Source: JBMDXK01 sp048594375
Lineage (GTDB): Bacteria > Pseudomonadota > Alphaproteobacteria > Rhizobiales > Methylopilaceae
NCBI GenBank assembly: GCA_048594375.1
Contig: JBMDXK010000016.1
Coordinates: forward strand, 26,358-90,357
Reading direction: 5' to 3'
DNA: 64,000 bases
The position numbers and the translations under genes were made by a program. Under the pieces are notes generated by a model. The model did no database searches. It was not told the origin of the DNA and saw only the letters and a list, made by a program, of their open reading frames with translations. Below are positions 28,397 through 36,908 of this stretch, piece after piece (position 1 is the stretch's first letter; the number at the start of each line of letters is the position of its first letter).

Positions 28397-30232
28397 ATGT
28401 TTGTATTCTTGCCTGAAACCCGTTCTACACGCTCCGCGTACACTCTGGCGCTTATTATGTGTGGCGGCGTCATTGGAGTGCTGGCTTACGGTGGCTTTTC
28501 AGGTATCTTTAACCAGCTTTCCACCGATGATGCCATGCGGCTGGTGCAGGTGCGGGATTTGCTCAACGGGCAAGGCTGGTTTGATCTTGTCCAGCGCCGC
28601 TTGGATATGCCCAATGCAACGCCGATGCACTGGTCGCGCCTTGTGGATCTGCCGCTTGCAGCAGTGATGGCCGTGTTAGAACTGTTTTTTACCCGTGAGA
28701 CTGCAGAAGCCCTGACCCTGACGTTCTGGCCGTTGCTGCTGATTATACCCACGGTGTTGGGCATGTTGCACATTGCCCGCGTGCTGATTGGTGTAGAAGT
28801 GCAGAAATTCGTTTTTCTTTTCTGCTTCAGCATTGCTCTCATTATGGGCAATTATTTCAAACCGGGCGCGATAGACCACCACAATATCCAGATCATGCTA
28901 ATCGTGTGGATGCTGGCGGGTTTGCTTTCCATGGGCGGTAAAACAAGCGGCAGTGCCATCTGCGCAGGATTGTGCGCTGCGGTTTCGTTGGCTGTAGGGC
29001 CTGAAACCATGCCTCTTGTGCTGGCCGGTTGCGGCGCTGCGGTGCTGTTCTGGCTGTATTCTTCCTCGCCCCAAACCCTTGAGCATACACGCGCTTTTGG
29101 CCTTACTTTCGGGCTTGGCACAGCCGCTTTGTTCTTTATGACTGTTCCGCCGGACACCTACAGCACTGTATGGTGCGATGCCCTTACCCTGCCGCAGATG
29201 CTTGCGGCGCTTTCCGGCGGCATTGGTCTGGCTGTTCTTACTTTTGTCCGTTTTGAAAGCAGAGTCTTTAAAATTCTCGCTATTGCGACAGTTGGCCTTG
29301 CCGCGCTGGGGATTGCTCTTCTTGTTGCACCGCAGTGTTTTGCAAAGCCACTTGCCACCCTGCCCCTTGATGTAAAAACCTTATGGCTTCAAAACGTGCG
29401 TGAGGCTCAGAACATTACGCAAGTGATCTATAAAGATCTTGCTTTGCTGTTGTTTGTGTATGTTTTGCCTGGTTTGGCGCTGCTGCTCACCGTGTTCTTT
29501 TGTTTTAAAGCCGCACCGGAAAAGCGGCTGGGCTGGATGCAATTTTTGCTGCTCTTTGTTGCGGCATTTGGCATAACCTTGTGGCAGATACGCGGCAGCA
29601 TGACCAGTTCTGCTCTTGCACTGGTGCCGTTGGCTGCTGTGGTGCGTATGCTGGGTAAACCCTGTTGCACATCAGACTGGGGCTGGCTTACAGCAAAATC
29701 GCTTCTTTTTGCTTTGGTTTTCAACGGAGTTACTTTTGCTTTTGCGGGTAAGGGTCTGGAGGCGTTTGTTTTTGAAAAAACGAAGGCATCCGAGCAGCAA
29801 TTTGAAGAGAAGCAGGGATATACGAAACTGTGTACAGAACGGCAAAGCTATCTGCCGCTGCGAAACATGCCTGATGCTTTTTTTGCAAACCCCATTGATA
29901 GCGGGCCGTTTTTACTGGCCTGGACAAACCATGCTGTCCTGGCTGCGCCCTATCATCGGCAAACCCGTGGCTTAAGTGATGTTATTGCGCTCTTTCGCGC
30001 TACGCCCGATGAGGCGGAAAACACGGTGCGCGAACGCGGCATTACGCATATTCTATGGTGCGCGAATGACGGCCAGAACTGGATCTATACACACAATGCA
30101 AGCAATGGTTTGCTGGCACAGCTTATTCATGGCCATATTCCCGCGTGGCTTGAACCTGTACCGATGCCCCATACACCCTTCAAAGTTTATCGCGTGTTGC
30201 CTGTTTCACGCTCTTTGCATACGAGATATTAA
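28397..30232 (+). CDS. GT-C-like polytopic membrane protein
   Basis: 611 residues from ATG 28397 (MFVFLPETRSTRS); an in-frame TTG at 28376 is less likely. About ten to eleven hydrophobic helices fill residues 15-460, followed by a soluble C-terminal domain. The first external loop carries STDDAMRLVQVRDLLNGQGWFD with an acidic pair and NATPMHWSRLVDLP, and a later loop has GAIDHHNIQIML. This layout (multi-helix protein, acidic first loop, DHH-type motif, C-terminal soluble domain) resembles GT-C lipid-dependent glycosyltransferases such as STT3/PglB relatives. Donor and acceptor are unknown. Its stop codon abuts the mepA start, so the two are one operon. Confidence 0.7.
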   Translation: MFVFLPETRSTRSAYTLALIMCGGVIGVLAYGGFSGIFNQLSTDDAMRLVQVRDLLNGQGWFDLVQRRLDMPNATPMHWSRLVDLPLAAVMAVLELFFTRETAEALTLTFWPLLLIIPTVLGMLHIARVLIGVEVQKFVFLFCFSIALIMGNYFKPGAIDHHNIQIMLIVWMLAGLLSMGGKTSGSAICAGLCAAVSLAVGPETMPLVLAGCGAAVLFWLYSSSPQTLEHTRAFGLTFGLGTAALFFMTVPPDTYSTVWCDALTLPQMLAALSGGIGLAVLTFVRFESRVFKILAIATVGLAALGIALLVAPQCFAKPLATLPLDVKTLWLQNVREAQNITQVIYKDLALLLFVYVLPGLALLLTVFFCFKAAPEKRLGWMQFLLLFVAAFGITLWQIRGSMTSSALALVPLAAVVRMLGKPCCTSDWGWLTAKSLLFALVFNGVTFAFAGKGLEAFVFEKTKASEQQFEEKQGYTKLCTERQSYLPLRNMPDAFFANPIDSGPFLLAWTNHAVLAAPYHRQTRGLSDVIALFRATPDEAENTVRERGITHILWCANDGQNWIYTHNASNGLLAQLIHGHIPAWLEPVPMPHTPFKVYRVLPVSRSLHTRY

Positions 30233-31153
30233 ATGCGTATTGTATTGCCACTTGCCGCATTGTTGATTTTGCTTCCGCTGGGTGTACTGCCAGCGGCCTC
30301 TCAGGCCATCACCAAGCCGGAGCCGCCGCCTGCTGTGACCTATTCCCGCACGGATTTGTCTGCTCCTGCAAAAGAGCTGTTTGGCCGTACTCCAAACCCA
30401 TATCCTGCCAAGCGTGCCGCCAGCTTTGGTGGCTATGCCCGCGGATGTCTATCCGGCGGTGTTGCCTTGCCGATTGATGGCACCCACTGGCAGGTTATGC
30501 GGCTTTCGCGCAACCGCAACTGGGGGCATCCTGCCATGATTGAGATGCTTCAGCGTTTTGCGGCGCAGGTGCCTGCGGTGACGTCATGGCCGGGTATTCT
30601 GGTGGGTGATATTTCCCAGCCTCGCGGTGGCCCCATGCTGACCGGCCATGCTTCCCACCAGATTGGCCTTGATGCGGATATCTGGCTTACCCCGATGCCT
30701 GCAACACGCTTTACGTCGCATGAACGCGAAACAGTGTTTGCCACCAATGTTGTGGCCGATGACTGGAATGACATCAATCCGGCGCTCTGGACGAAAGATC
30801 ATTTTGCAATCATCAAACTGGCGGCCAAACAGCCCAATGTGGAACGCCTGTTTGTCAACCCTGCCATCAAAAAAGCGCTCTGCCGTGAAGAAAAACAAGA
30901 CCGCTCATGGCTCGCAACCGTCCGTCCGATGTACGGACACAACTATCACATGCATATTCGTTTGAAATGCCCTAAAGGACAGACAGGCTGTACACCGCAA
31001 ACCCCGCCACCGCGCAACGATGGGTGCGGCGAAGAGCTGGCATGGTGGTTTTCTGATGAAGCCCGCAAGCCAAAAAAACCGGCCAAACCTGCCCCACCCA
31101 TGACCTTGGCGCAACTCCCAAACGCGTGCAGGGCTGTGATTGCACAGCCCTGA
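30233..31153 (+). CDS. mepA: Penicillin-insensitive murein endopeptidase
   Basis: 306-residue periplasmic LAS-family zinc endopeptidase that cuts D-alanyl-meso-diaminopimelyl cross-links in peptidoglycan. The signal peptide ends near residue 24 (LPAASQA). Zinc and catalytic motifs are GHASHQIGLDADIWL, with His139 and the Asp several residues later, and YGHNYHMHIRLKCP, with His239 and His241. Cysteine pairs at CLSGG, CPKGQTGC and CGEELAWW are consistent with disulfides. The start codon follows the stop of the GT-C-like gene with no spacer, implying translational coupling. A hairpin overlaps the stop codon. Confidence 0.94.
   Translation: MRIVLPLAALLILLPLGVLPAASQAITKPEPPPAVTYSRTDLSAPAKELFGRTPNPYPAKRAASFGGYARGCLSGGVALPIDGTHWQVMRLSRNRNWGHPAMIEMLQRFAAQVPAVTSWPGILVGDISQPRGGPMLTGHASHQIGLDADIWLTPMPATRFTSHERETVFATNVVADDWNDINPALWTKDHFAIIKLAAKQPNVERLFVNPAIKKALCREEKQDRSWLATVRPMYGHNYHMHIRLKCPKGQTGCTPQTPPPRNDGCGEELAWWFSDEARKPKKPAKPAPPMTLAQLPNACRAVIAQP
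31129..31152. other. Perfect hairpin overlapping the mepA stop
   Basis: CAGGGCTGTG (31129-31138) pairs with CACAGCCCTG (31143-31152) around ATTG. No T-run follows directly on either strand, but it sits between convergent genes and may limit read-through or protect the 3' end. Confidence 0.6.
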
Positions 31154-31163
31154 AATGCAGCGT

Positions 31164-31661
31164 TTAATTCTTTTTAACGCTGAGCTTGTCCGAAAGCGCC
31201 AGCAATATGCCCGAACCCACAAACACCACATGGATGACGGTCAGCCACATCAGATCACGATCGGAGTACTTTGCCACATCCATAAAGGCTTTCAGCAAAT
31301 GAATGGCTGAAATGGCCACAATAGAGGCCAGAAGTTTGAGTTTCAGACCGCTGAAATCCACCTTGCCCATCCATTCGGGGCGGTCTTTGGCTTCCGCATG
31401 GTCGATTTTGGAAACAAAATTTTCATAGCCGGAGAAAACCACAATCAACAACAAATTACCGGCCAGAGAAAGATCAATCAGTGTGAGAACTCCCAGAATG
31501 ACATCGGCATCATCTGCGGCAAACACACCCATCATATAATGAAGAAGCTCTTGTGTGAATTTAATCAGCAAGACAACCAGACACAGCGCCAGACCCACAT
31601 AAAAGGGTGCCATAATCCAACGGCTTGCAAATAAAAAACGCTCCAACCCACGTTCAACCAT
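31164..31661 (-). CDS. UPF0114/YqhA family membrane protein
   Basis: 165 residues from ATG 31661, chosen because AGGA lies about 10 bases upstream. Four hydrophobic helices are visible. Family signatures are the N-terminal ERGLERFLFASRWIMAPFYVGLALCL, the central DLSLAGNLLLIVVFSGYENFVS, and LKLKLLASIVAISAIHLLKAFMD. The family (TIGR00645) has no established biochemical role. It is convergent with mepA and downstream of nothing obvious on its own strand. Confidence 0.9.
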   Translation of the reverse strand: MVERGLERFLFASRWIMAPFYVGLALCLVVLLIKFTQELLHYMMGVFAADDADVILGVLTLIDLSLAGNLLLIVVFSGYENFVSKIDHAEAKDRPEWMGKVDFSGLKLKLLASIVAISAIHLLKAFMDVAKYSDRDLMWLTVIHVVFVGSGILLALSDKLSVKKN

Positions 31662-31777
31662 GGTACTCAGTTCCTGTAAAAGAAAAAACAATTGCTGCTT
31701 ATTGCCGCGCTCTGCGGCAAAAACAAGTTCATTTTCATCCCATGATCGAAAATTCAGTAATTAATTAGAGCGAAAGC

Positions 31778-31813
31778 ATGATAAAAAGATCATTTTATTG
31801 GAACTTGGCTATA
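31778..31813. repeat. GATC-centred intergenic palindrome, member C
   Basis: CATGATAAAAA, then GATCA, then TTTTATTGGAACTTGGCTATA. The right arm is nearly identical to member D (50122-50144) and to the reverse complement of member B. It is preceded by TTAGAGCGAAAG. It lies between the YqhA-like gene and msrA. Confidence 0.65.
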
Positions 31814-31816
31814 TAT

Positions 31817-32452
31817 TCATGGGCATGCCACCCCTGTACCCTGCAACCCGCAATAGCCATTAGGAATTTTTGCCAGATACTGTTGATGGTGCGCTTCGGC
31901 ATAATAAAATTCTTTGGCCATGGCAATTGTGGTGGTGATTTTGCCCAAGCCCTGATTTTCCAGTGCTACTTCAAATGCTGCGCGGCTTTGGATGGCTTCT
32001 TCATAGCGCAGAGGTGAATAGGTATAAATCGCAGAGCGGTATTGGGTACCTGTATCGTTGCCTTGCCGCATTCCCTGTGTCGGGTCATGGTTTTCCCAAA
32101 ACAGTTTTAAAATATGCGAGAAGGGGATCATTGTGGGGTTAAAAACAATCAGCACCACTTCTGCATGGCCGGTTTGTCCAGAGCATACTTCTTCATAGGT
32201 TGGGTGGGGCGTGTAGCCGCCCATATAGCCAACTGCTGTCACATAAACGCCGGGCAGGTTCCAGAACAAGCGTTCAGCGCCCCAAAAGCATCCCATGCCG
32301 ACAGCCACGCATTCCATGCCTGCGGGCCAAGGGCCTTTGAGGGGGCGTCCGGTAATATCGTGGACATCGGCCGTAGCAATGGGTGTGGGGCGTCCCCGCA
32401 AGGCTGTCTGTGCGGAAGGCAATTTTACTTTAGAGGCCATAAAGCCGAACAT
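31817..32452 (-). CDS. msrA: Peptide-methionine (S)-S-oxide reductase MsrA
   Basis: 211 residues from ATG 32452 (MFGFMASKVKL), preceded by AAGGTAA. The catalytic motif GCFWG has its nucleophile at Cys55, in line with the E. coli position. Other family features are GYMGGYTPHPTYEEVCSGQTGHAE, the FWENHDPTQGMRQGNDTGTQYRS segment, and the C-terminal resolving cysteines in NGYCGLQGTGVACP. It repairs oxidised methionine with thioredoxin as reductant; msrB and trxA are elsewhere in the window. The long form with the extended C-terminus is typical of proteobacteria. Confidence 0.97.
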   Translation of the reverse strand: MFGFMASKVKLPSAQTALRGRPTPIATADVHDITGRPLKGPWPAGMECVAVGMGCFWGAERLFWNLPGVYVTAVGYMGGYTPHPTYEEVCSGQTGHAEVVLIVFNPTMIPFSHILKLFWENHDPTQGMRQGNDTGTQYRSAIYTYSPLRYEEAIQSRAAFEVALENQGLGKITTTIAMAKEFYYAEAHHQQYLAKIPNGYCGLQGTGVACP

Positions 32453-32479
32453 TGTGTTACCTTTACTGTACAAAAAGGG

Positions 32480-32797
32480 TCATCCCCGCTGAAACCCTAA
32501 CGGTGGAGGGCGTTTACGGCCAACCCACAATAATAATAACCCCAAAAGCAGCAAAATAATGCTGGCCGGACATTGCAGCACCCACACCACCAGTCCTTCC
32601 GCATTTTCTGCACCAATGGACTGCAATGTCTGCCTTAATCCGGTTTGAAAATCCGGAATGAAAGCCTCCACAACAGTTGCCAATGCCGTAGGTAACCACG
32701 CGCTTCCCGCTATTGAGCGCGAGCCATCAATGATGCTCACCACAAAGCCTGCGGCAAAAACGCATAGCCCCAAAACACGAAGCATGAAACGAATCAT
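32480..32797 (-). CDS. Small two-helix membrane protein
   Basis: 105 residues with two membrane helices, residues about 5-25 (LRVLGLCVFAAGFVVSIIDG) and 72-93. Between them is a periplasmic or cytoplasmic loop (about 35-65) with FIPDFQTGLRQTLQSIGAENAE. The C-terminus is basic and Pro-rich (GRKRPPPLGF). CAGGAGAG lies just before the ATG. It follows regB by about 50 bp on the same strand and precedes msrA, so the three may be cotranscribed. No function is known. Confidence 0.7.
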   Translation of the reverse strand: MIRFMLRVLGLCVFAAGFVVSIIDGSRSIAGSAWLPTALATVVEAFIPDFQTGLRQTLQSIGAENAEGLVVWVLQCPASIILLLLGLLLLWVGRKRPPPLGFQRG

Positions 32798-32848
32798 ACA
32801 CTCTCCTGCACGTTTGAAAATTAGACCTTATGTATGCGACTAAAGCGA

Positions 32849-34174
32849 TCAGCTTATGGCGCTGGAAGTACCCTGCTCAAAAACAGCGCGTGGCCAGTGG
32901 ATAATAATTTCTGCTCCGCTGGCCGGTGCAGGACGATTGCTGAAGGATATGCGCCCACCGGAACGTTCCAGCAGGGTTTTGGCGATAAACACACCCAGCC
33001 CCAACCCTCCTGATTGATGGGTTTTGTCGGCGGCAGAATGGATACGGGTTGAAACATAAGGCTCACCCAGCCGGCTGATAACATCGGGCGAGAAGCCGGG
33101 GCCATCATCCTGAATACGGATTTCGACTGTGTGTCCGTTCCAGAATGCGCGGATTGCAACCTGCTCCTGTGCAAAATCAAGGGCGTTTTCAATGAAGTTG
33201 CCCAAACCATACATTAAGCCAGGATTATGCCGCACATGGGGTTGGCTGGCAGTATCTCCCGCAACATCAAGAACAATACTTACGCCGAAATTCCGGTGTG
33301 GAGCAATCACTTCTTCAAGGAGGTGGCTGATGCTGATTTGTGCATTCGGCGCCCCTTCTTCATTGAGTGTTGTGAGCGTTCTCAGGATACCGCGACACCG
33401 CCCCACCTGTTCGCCCAAAAGCGTCAGATCTTCTTTGAACGGGCTGTCATGCGGGATGGCTTTGTCCAGCTCACGCACCACCAGCGTGATGGTGGCAAGG
33501 GGTGTTCCCAGTTCATGCGCCGCCGCCGCCGCCAGACCATCCAGCGCGGAAAGATGGTGTTCCTGCGCCAGCACCAGTTCTGTGGCTGCCAACGCTTTTG
33601 AAAGCTGCCGGGCTTCTTCGGTGACCTGCCAGGTGAACACGCCGATAAAGCTCACCGCCAGAAACAAGGCGCACCATACGCCCACAACATACAAAACAGG
33701 CAAGGACAGTCCTTCGGGCGTGTACCATGGCATGGGATAGTGCAGAACCGCCAGCAGCGAGGCACTGCCTACGGTTAATGTTCCAAGAAAAAGCGCGCAG
33801 ACAGGGGGTAAGGTTGTAGCGGCAATCAGTACAGGTGCCAGAAAAAGAATTGCAAACGGATTGACCAATCCCCCGGTAAGGAAAAGCAGTGTTGCAAGCT
33901 GCACTATGTCTATGCTCAGCAGCAATGTGGCTTTATCGGCTGGCAGGCGTTCATTAAGCGGATAAAGCAGCCGCAAGACAATGTTGAGCAGTGCTGCGGC
34001 GCCAATCACAATCAGACACGCCCAGAGCGGCAATTCAAATTTGAGATAACCGGCAACAAGAATGATAGCGGCGCTTTGCCCGGCCACTACCATCCAGCGC
34101 AAACGCACCATTGTGTCAAGGCGCAGCAAACCTTCCAGAGGCGCCGGTGCAGCGGTGGGTGTGCTGGCATTCAT
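32849..34174 (-). CDS. regB: RegB/PrrB/ActS redox-sensing histidine kinase
   Basis: 441 residues. Six membrane helices occupy about residues 25-185. The quinone-linked heptapeptide GGLVNPF is present at 101-107. The H-box AAAAAHELGTPLATI carries phospho-acceptor His220, and the redox-active cysteine position of RegB appears as Cys260 in VGRCRGILRTL. The ATPase domain has GNFIENALDFA and QDDGPGFSP. The kinase senses quinone pool and redox state and phosphorylates RegA to control respiratory and carbon/nitrogen genes. The regA gene, usually adjacent, is not here: a small membrane gene follows on one side and the divergent grpE lies on the other. Confidence 0.93.
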   Translation of the reverse strand: MNASTPTAAPAPLEGLLRLDTMVRLRWMVVAGQSAAIILVAGYLKFELPLWACLIVIGAAALLNIVLRLLYPLNERLPADKATLLLSIDIVQLATLLFLTGGLVNPFAILFLAPVLIAATTLPPVCALFLGTLTVGSASLLAVLHYPMPWYTPEGLSLPVLYVVGVWCALFLAVSFIGVFTWQVTEEARQLSKALAATELVLAQEHHLSALDGLAAAAAHELGTPLATITLVVRELDKAIPHDSPFKEDLTLLGEQVGRCRGILRTLTTLNEEGAPNAQISISHLLEEVIAPHRNFGVSIVLDVAGDTASQPHVRHNPGLMYGLGNFIENALDFAQEQVAIRAFWNGHTVEIRIQDDGPGFSPDVISRLGEPYVSTRIHSAADKTHQSGGLGLGVFIAKTLLERSGGRISFSNRPAPASGAEIIIHWPRAVFEQGTSSAIS

Positions 34175-34382
34175 AGGGCGGCTCCTTCAACAATCACACA
34201 AAACGGCTTTTTATTTTTTCAAGGACAATTCCGTTTACCTGTTCCCTTGGCACTTGTCACGCTTTGCGCGAGCCGGTACATGTAAAGTTATCCATGTTTT
34301 TTCATGGTTAGACTTGATTTTTCATGCCATTGCGCTGATATGCATTCCATCTCTTGTTTTTTTAAAGCTCAGGTAATCCGTC

Positions 34383-34991
34383 ATGCACCCTTCATCCCCT
34401 TCCATGAACGCGCCAAAAGATCAGGATGAGACTGAAATGGTCTATGCCGCAGAAGAAACCCTGACAGATGCTATTCCTGACCCTGTCAATGAACAGATTG
34501 CAACGCTGGAGCAGGAAAACACGGCCTTGAAAGACCGTCTCCTGCGGACTTTGGCGGAAATGGATAATTTGCGCAAACGCACCGAGCGTGAGGTTGCGGA
34601 TGCCAAAGCCTATGCGCTGACAAGTTTTGCCCGTGATTTGCTCAGCGTGGTGGATAATCTTGGCCGGGCGCTGGCTGCCAGCCCGGTGGATGATGCGTCC
34701 GACCCCACACTGACCGCGCTGGCGGAAGGTGTTTCCATGACCGAACGGGAACTTCTCAACGCGCTGAAAAAGCATGGCGTGGAGCGTGTTGATCCGGAAA
34801 ACCAGCGGTTTGACCCGAACCTGCATCAGGCCATTTTTGAAATCGAGAATGCCAATGTGCCTGCTGGCACCGTATTGCAGGTTATGCAATCGGGATTCAC
34901 GCTTTCCGGTCGCGTGCTGCGTCCTGCCATGGTGGGCGTTTCCAAAGGCGGCCCCAAACCGTCCGGCGAAACCGTTGACCGCACTGTTTAG
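34383..34991 (+). CDS. grpE: Nucleotide exchange factor GrpE
   Basis: 202 residues. ATG 34383 is taken; ATG 34404 (MNAPKDQD) is an alternative. An acidic N-terminus leads into a long coiled coil (about 35-85, EQENTALKDRLLRTLAEMDNLRKRTERE) and a C-terminal beta domain with GVERVDPENQRFDPNLHQAIFE and SGFTLSGRVLRPAMVGVSKG. GrpE releases ADP from DnaK. The repressor gene hrcA, often upstream in alphaproteobacteria, is absent, as is a CIRCE element. The downstream genes are a TrmH-like methyltransferase and olsB. Confidence 0.95.
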   Translation: MHPSSPSMNAPKDQDETEMVYAAEETLTDAIPDPVNEQIATLEQENTALKDRLLRTLAEMDNLRKRTEREVADAKAYALTSFARDLLSVVDNLGRALAASPVDDASDPTLTALAEGVSMTERELLNALKKHGVERVDPENQRFDPNLHQAIFEIENANVPAGTVLQVMQSGFTLSGRVLRPAMVGVSKGGPKPSGETVDRTV

Positions 34992-35004
34992 AGCATTCCC
35001 GTGG

Positions 35005-35052
35005 AGAGCAATTCCAACAAACTTTAATAGGGTTCTGCTGAAATTGCTCTCA
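35005..35052. repeat. Inverted repeat between grpE and methyltransferase gene
   Basis: GAGAGCAATT (35005-35014) is a perfect complement of AATTGCTCTC (35043-35052). Inside are CCAACA and TGCTG. The left half (AGCAATTCCAACAAA) and the TTCTGCT end resemble the GATC palindrome family, so it may be a diverged member lacking the GATC centre. Confidence 0.5.
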
Positions 35053-35126
35053 CCCGTGGAAATGTTCTGTCTCTTCGTTTTTGCGCATGTTTTTGATCCT
35101 AAAGCCGGTTTATACGTTCAGGAGAC

Positions 35127-35972
35127 ATGCTCTCAATCCGCAATGACAGGCCGGAAGCGATGCTGGATAGACCTCATATCACCGCAATTACGGCAGAAGA
35201 TGATCCCCGAATTGCCGGTTATCGCAGTATCCGCGAACGGGATTTGATTGGTCGTGAAGGGCATTTCATCGCGGAAGGGGACGTTGTGTTGCGGGTGTTG
35301 CTTGCCCAGCAGCGCTACAAGCCGCTGTCACTGCTGCTGGATGCCAAGCGGCTCAATACGCTTGAGGAGCTTTTGCAGCGCGTGCCTGAAGGCACTCCTG
35401 TTTATACCGCATCAACAGAGATTTTGAGCGCCATTGCGGGATTTCATCTGCATCGCGGTATTCTGGCTTTGGGAGAGTGTGCCACGCCGCTTGCGCCGCA
35501 AGCCTTGCTTGGTAACATTTCACCCGATGCACCCTTGGTGGTGCTGTGCGGCATTGCCAATCATGATAATCTCGGTGGTATTTTTCGCAATGCAGCGGCT
35601 TTGGGCGCGGGGGGCATCCTGCTGGATAGCCAGTGCTGCAATCCGTTTTACCGCAAGGCATTGCGGGTTTCGGTGGGAGCGGTGTTGCGGGTGCCGTTTG
35701 CAACGCTTGCGCCGGAAGAAGATCTTCTGTCTGTGCTGGAGAGCGCAGGATACACCCCGCTGGCGCTCACCCCTAAAGGATCTGTAGAACTGCATAATTT
35801 AAAGCCGCAACCACGCACCGCACTGATGCTTGGCACCGAGGGTGCGGGTCTTTCGGAAGGGATCATGCAACGCGCCTTGACGGTATCTATTCCCATGGAC
35901 AATAATTTTGACTCTTTGAATGTAGCCACCACCAGCGGTATTGTGCTGCACCATTTGCGAAAGCCTGTTTAA
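35127..35972 (+). CDS. TrmH/SpoU family RNA 2'-O-methyltransferase
   Basis: 281 residues; ATG 35160 (MLDRPHITAIT) is an alternative start. The N-terminal substrate-binding domain covers about 1-110. The SPOUT domain shows motif 1 NHDNLGGIFRNAAALGA with the catalytic Asn and Arg, motif 2 LMLGTEGAGLS, and motif 3 IPMDNNFDSLNVATTSGIV. These proteins form dimers with a trefoil-knot SAM site and methylate ribose in rRNA or tRNA; the exact target base is not predictable. The stop codon TAATG overlaps the olsB start by one base, so it is coupled with olsB. Confidence 0.9.
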   Translation: MLSIRNDRPEAMLDRPHITAITAEDDPRIAGYRSIRERDLIGREGHFIAEGDVVLRVLLAQQRYKPLSLLLDAKRLNTLEELLQRVPEGTPVYTASTEILSAIAGFHLHRGILALGECATPLAPQALLGNISPDAPLVVLCGIANHDNLGGIFRNAAALGAGGILLDSQCCNPFYRKALRVSVGAVLRVPFATLAPEEDLLSVLESAGYTPLALTPKGSVELHNLKPQPRTALMLGTEGAGLSEGIMQRALTVSIPMDNNFDSLNVATTSGIVLHHLRKPV

Positions 35973-36811
35973 TGCAATGGCACGATCCACATCCTGAACC
36001 TGTTCTGGGGCGTCTTGGCACTTTGGAAATCCGGCTGGCCACCAGCCCGCACGATGTGCGTCTTGCTCAAAAATTGCGTTACAACGTGTTTTTTAAAGAA
36101 ATGGATGCGCGGCCATCGCTGCTGTCGCGTCTTACCCGCCGTGACCGCGATGGGTTCGATTCGGTGTGCGATCATCTGTTGGTGCGCGATACGAGCAATG
36201 GTTTATTGGGTAAAGCGTCCCGCATTGTGGGAACCACGCGCCTTTTGCGGCATGATATGGCGCTCAATGGCAGCGGATTTTACAGCACACAGGAATTTGA
36301 TATTTCCCCTCTGTTGAGGCAATGGCCGGAGGGGCGTTTTCTGGAGCTGGGGCGTTCGTGTATTGCCAACCACTACCGCAACAAGCGCACTGTGGAATTG
36401 TTATGGCATGGCATCTGGAAATATGCGCTGTATTATCGTTCCAGCCTGATGTTCGGGTGTGCCAGCTTGCAGGGTACGGATCCTGAGGCGCTCGCCTTGC
36501 AGCTCAGCTATTTGTATCATTTCCACCGGGCGCCGGAAGAGTGGCGCGTCAAAGCGGTGCGCGGGGAAGGCATTGCCATGGATCGCATTTCCCGCAATCA
36601 TATTGATATGCGCAAAGTATTGCGGCTTTTGCCGCCGCTGCTGCGCGGATATTTGCGTCTGGGGGCTTATGTGGCTGATGAAGCGGTGGTCGATCATCAG
36701 TTTGGCACCACGGATGTGCTGATTATCCTGCCTGTTTCCGAGCTGAATCCGCGTTATGTAAACTATTACGGCGCAGAAGGTGACCGCCACGCTATCACGG
36801 AATCCCTCTGA
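35972..36811 (+). CDS. olsB: L-ornithine N-alpha-acyltransferase OlsB
   Basis: 279-residue GNAT-fold acyltransferase that transfers a 3-hydroxy fatty acyl group from ACP to ornithine, the first step of ornithine lipid synthesis. Signature segments are KLRYNVFFKEMDA, CDHLLVRD, GTTRLLRHDMA, GFYSTQEFDISPLL, FLELGRSCIANHYRNKRTVELLW, and GCASLQGTDPEA. The start overlaps the stop of the methyltransferase gene (TAATG). The partner olsA is not adjacent. Ornithine lipids are typical of rhizobial membranes under phosphate limitation; no Pho box was looked at in detail here. Confidence 0.92.
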   Translation: MQWHDPHPEPVLGRLGTLEIRLATSPHDVRLAQKLRYNVFFKEMDARPSLLSRLTRRDRDGFDSVCDHLLVRDTSNGLLGKASRIVGTTRLLRHDMALNGSGFYSTQEFDISPLLRQWPEGRFLELGRSCIANHYRNKRTVELLWHGIWKYALYYRSSLMFGCASLQGTDPEALALQLSYLYHFHRAPEEWRVKAVRGEGIAMDRISRNHIDMRKVLRLLPPLLRGYLRLGAYVADEAVVDHQFGTTDVLIILPVSELNPRYVNYYGAEGDRHAITESL

Positions 36812-36908
36812 ACGGCATGAAATACCGCTCGCCTGTATGTGGGTTGAGGAGCTGGTTCCATTCTGCACCCAATATGCTATGATTGCGTGAAATTGTTCTG
36901 GCAGGTAA

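Noticed and set aside
34175..34382. CIRCE element or heat-shock promoter before grpE
   Set aside because: No CIRCE inverted repeat is present and the only CTTG-like box lacks a convincing partner at the right spacing.
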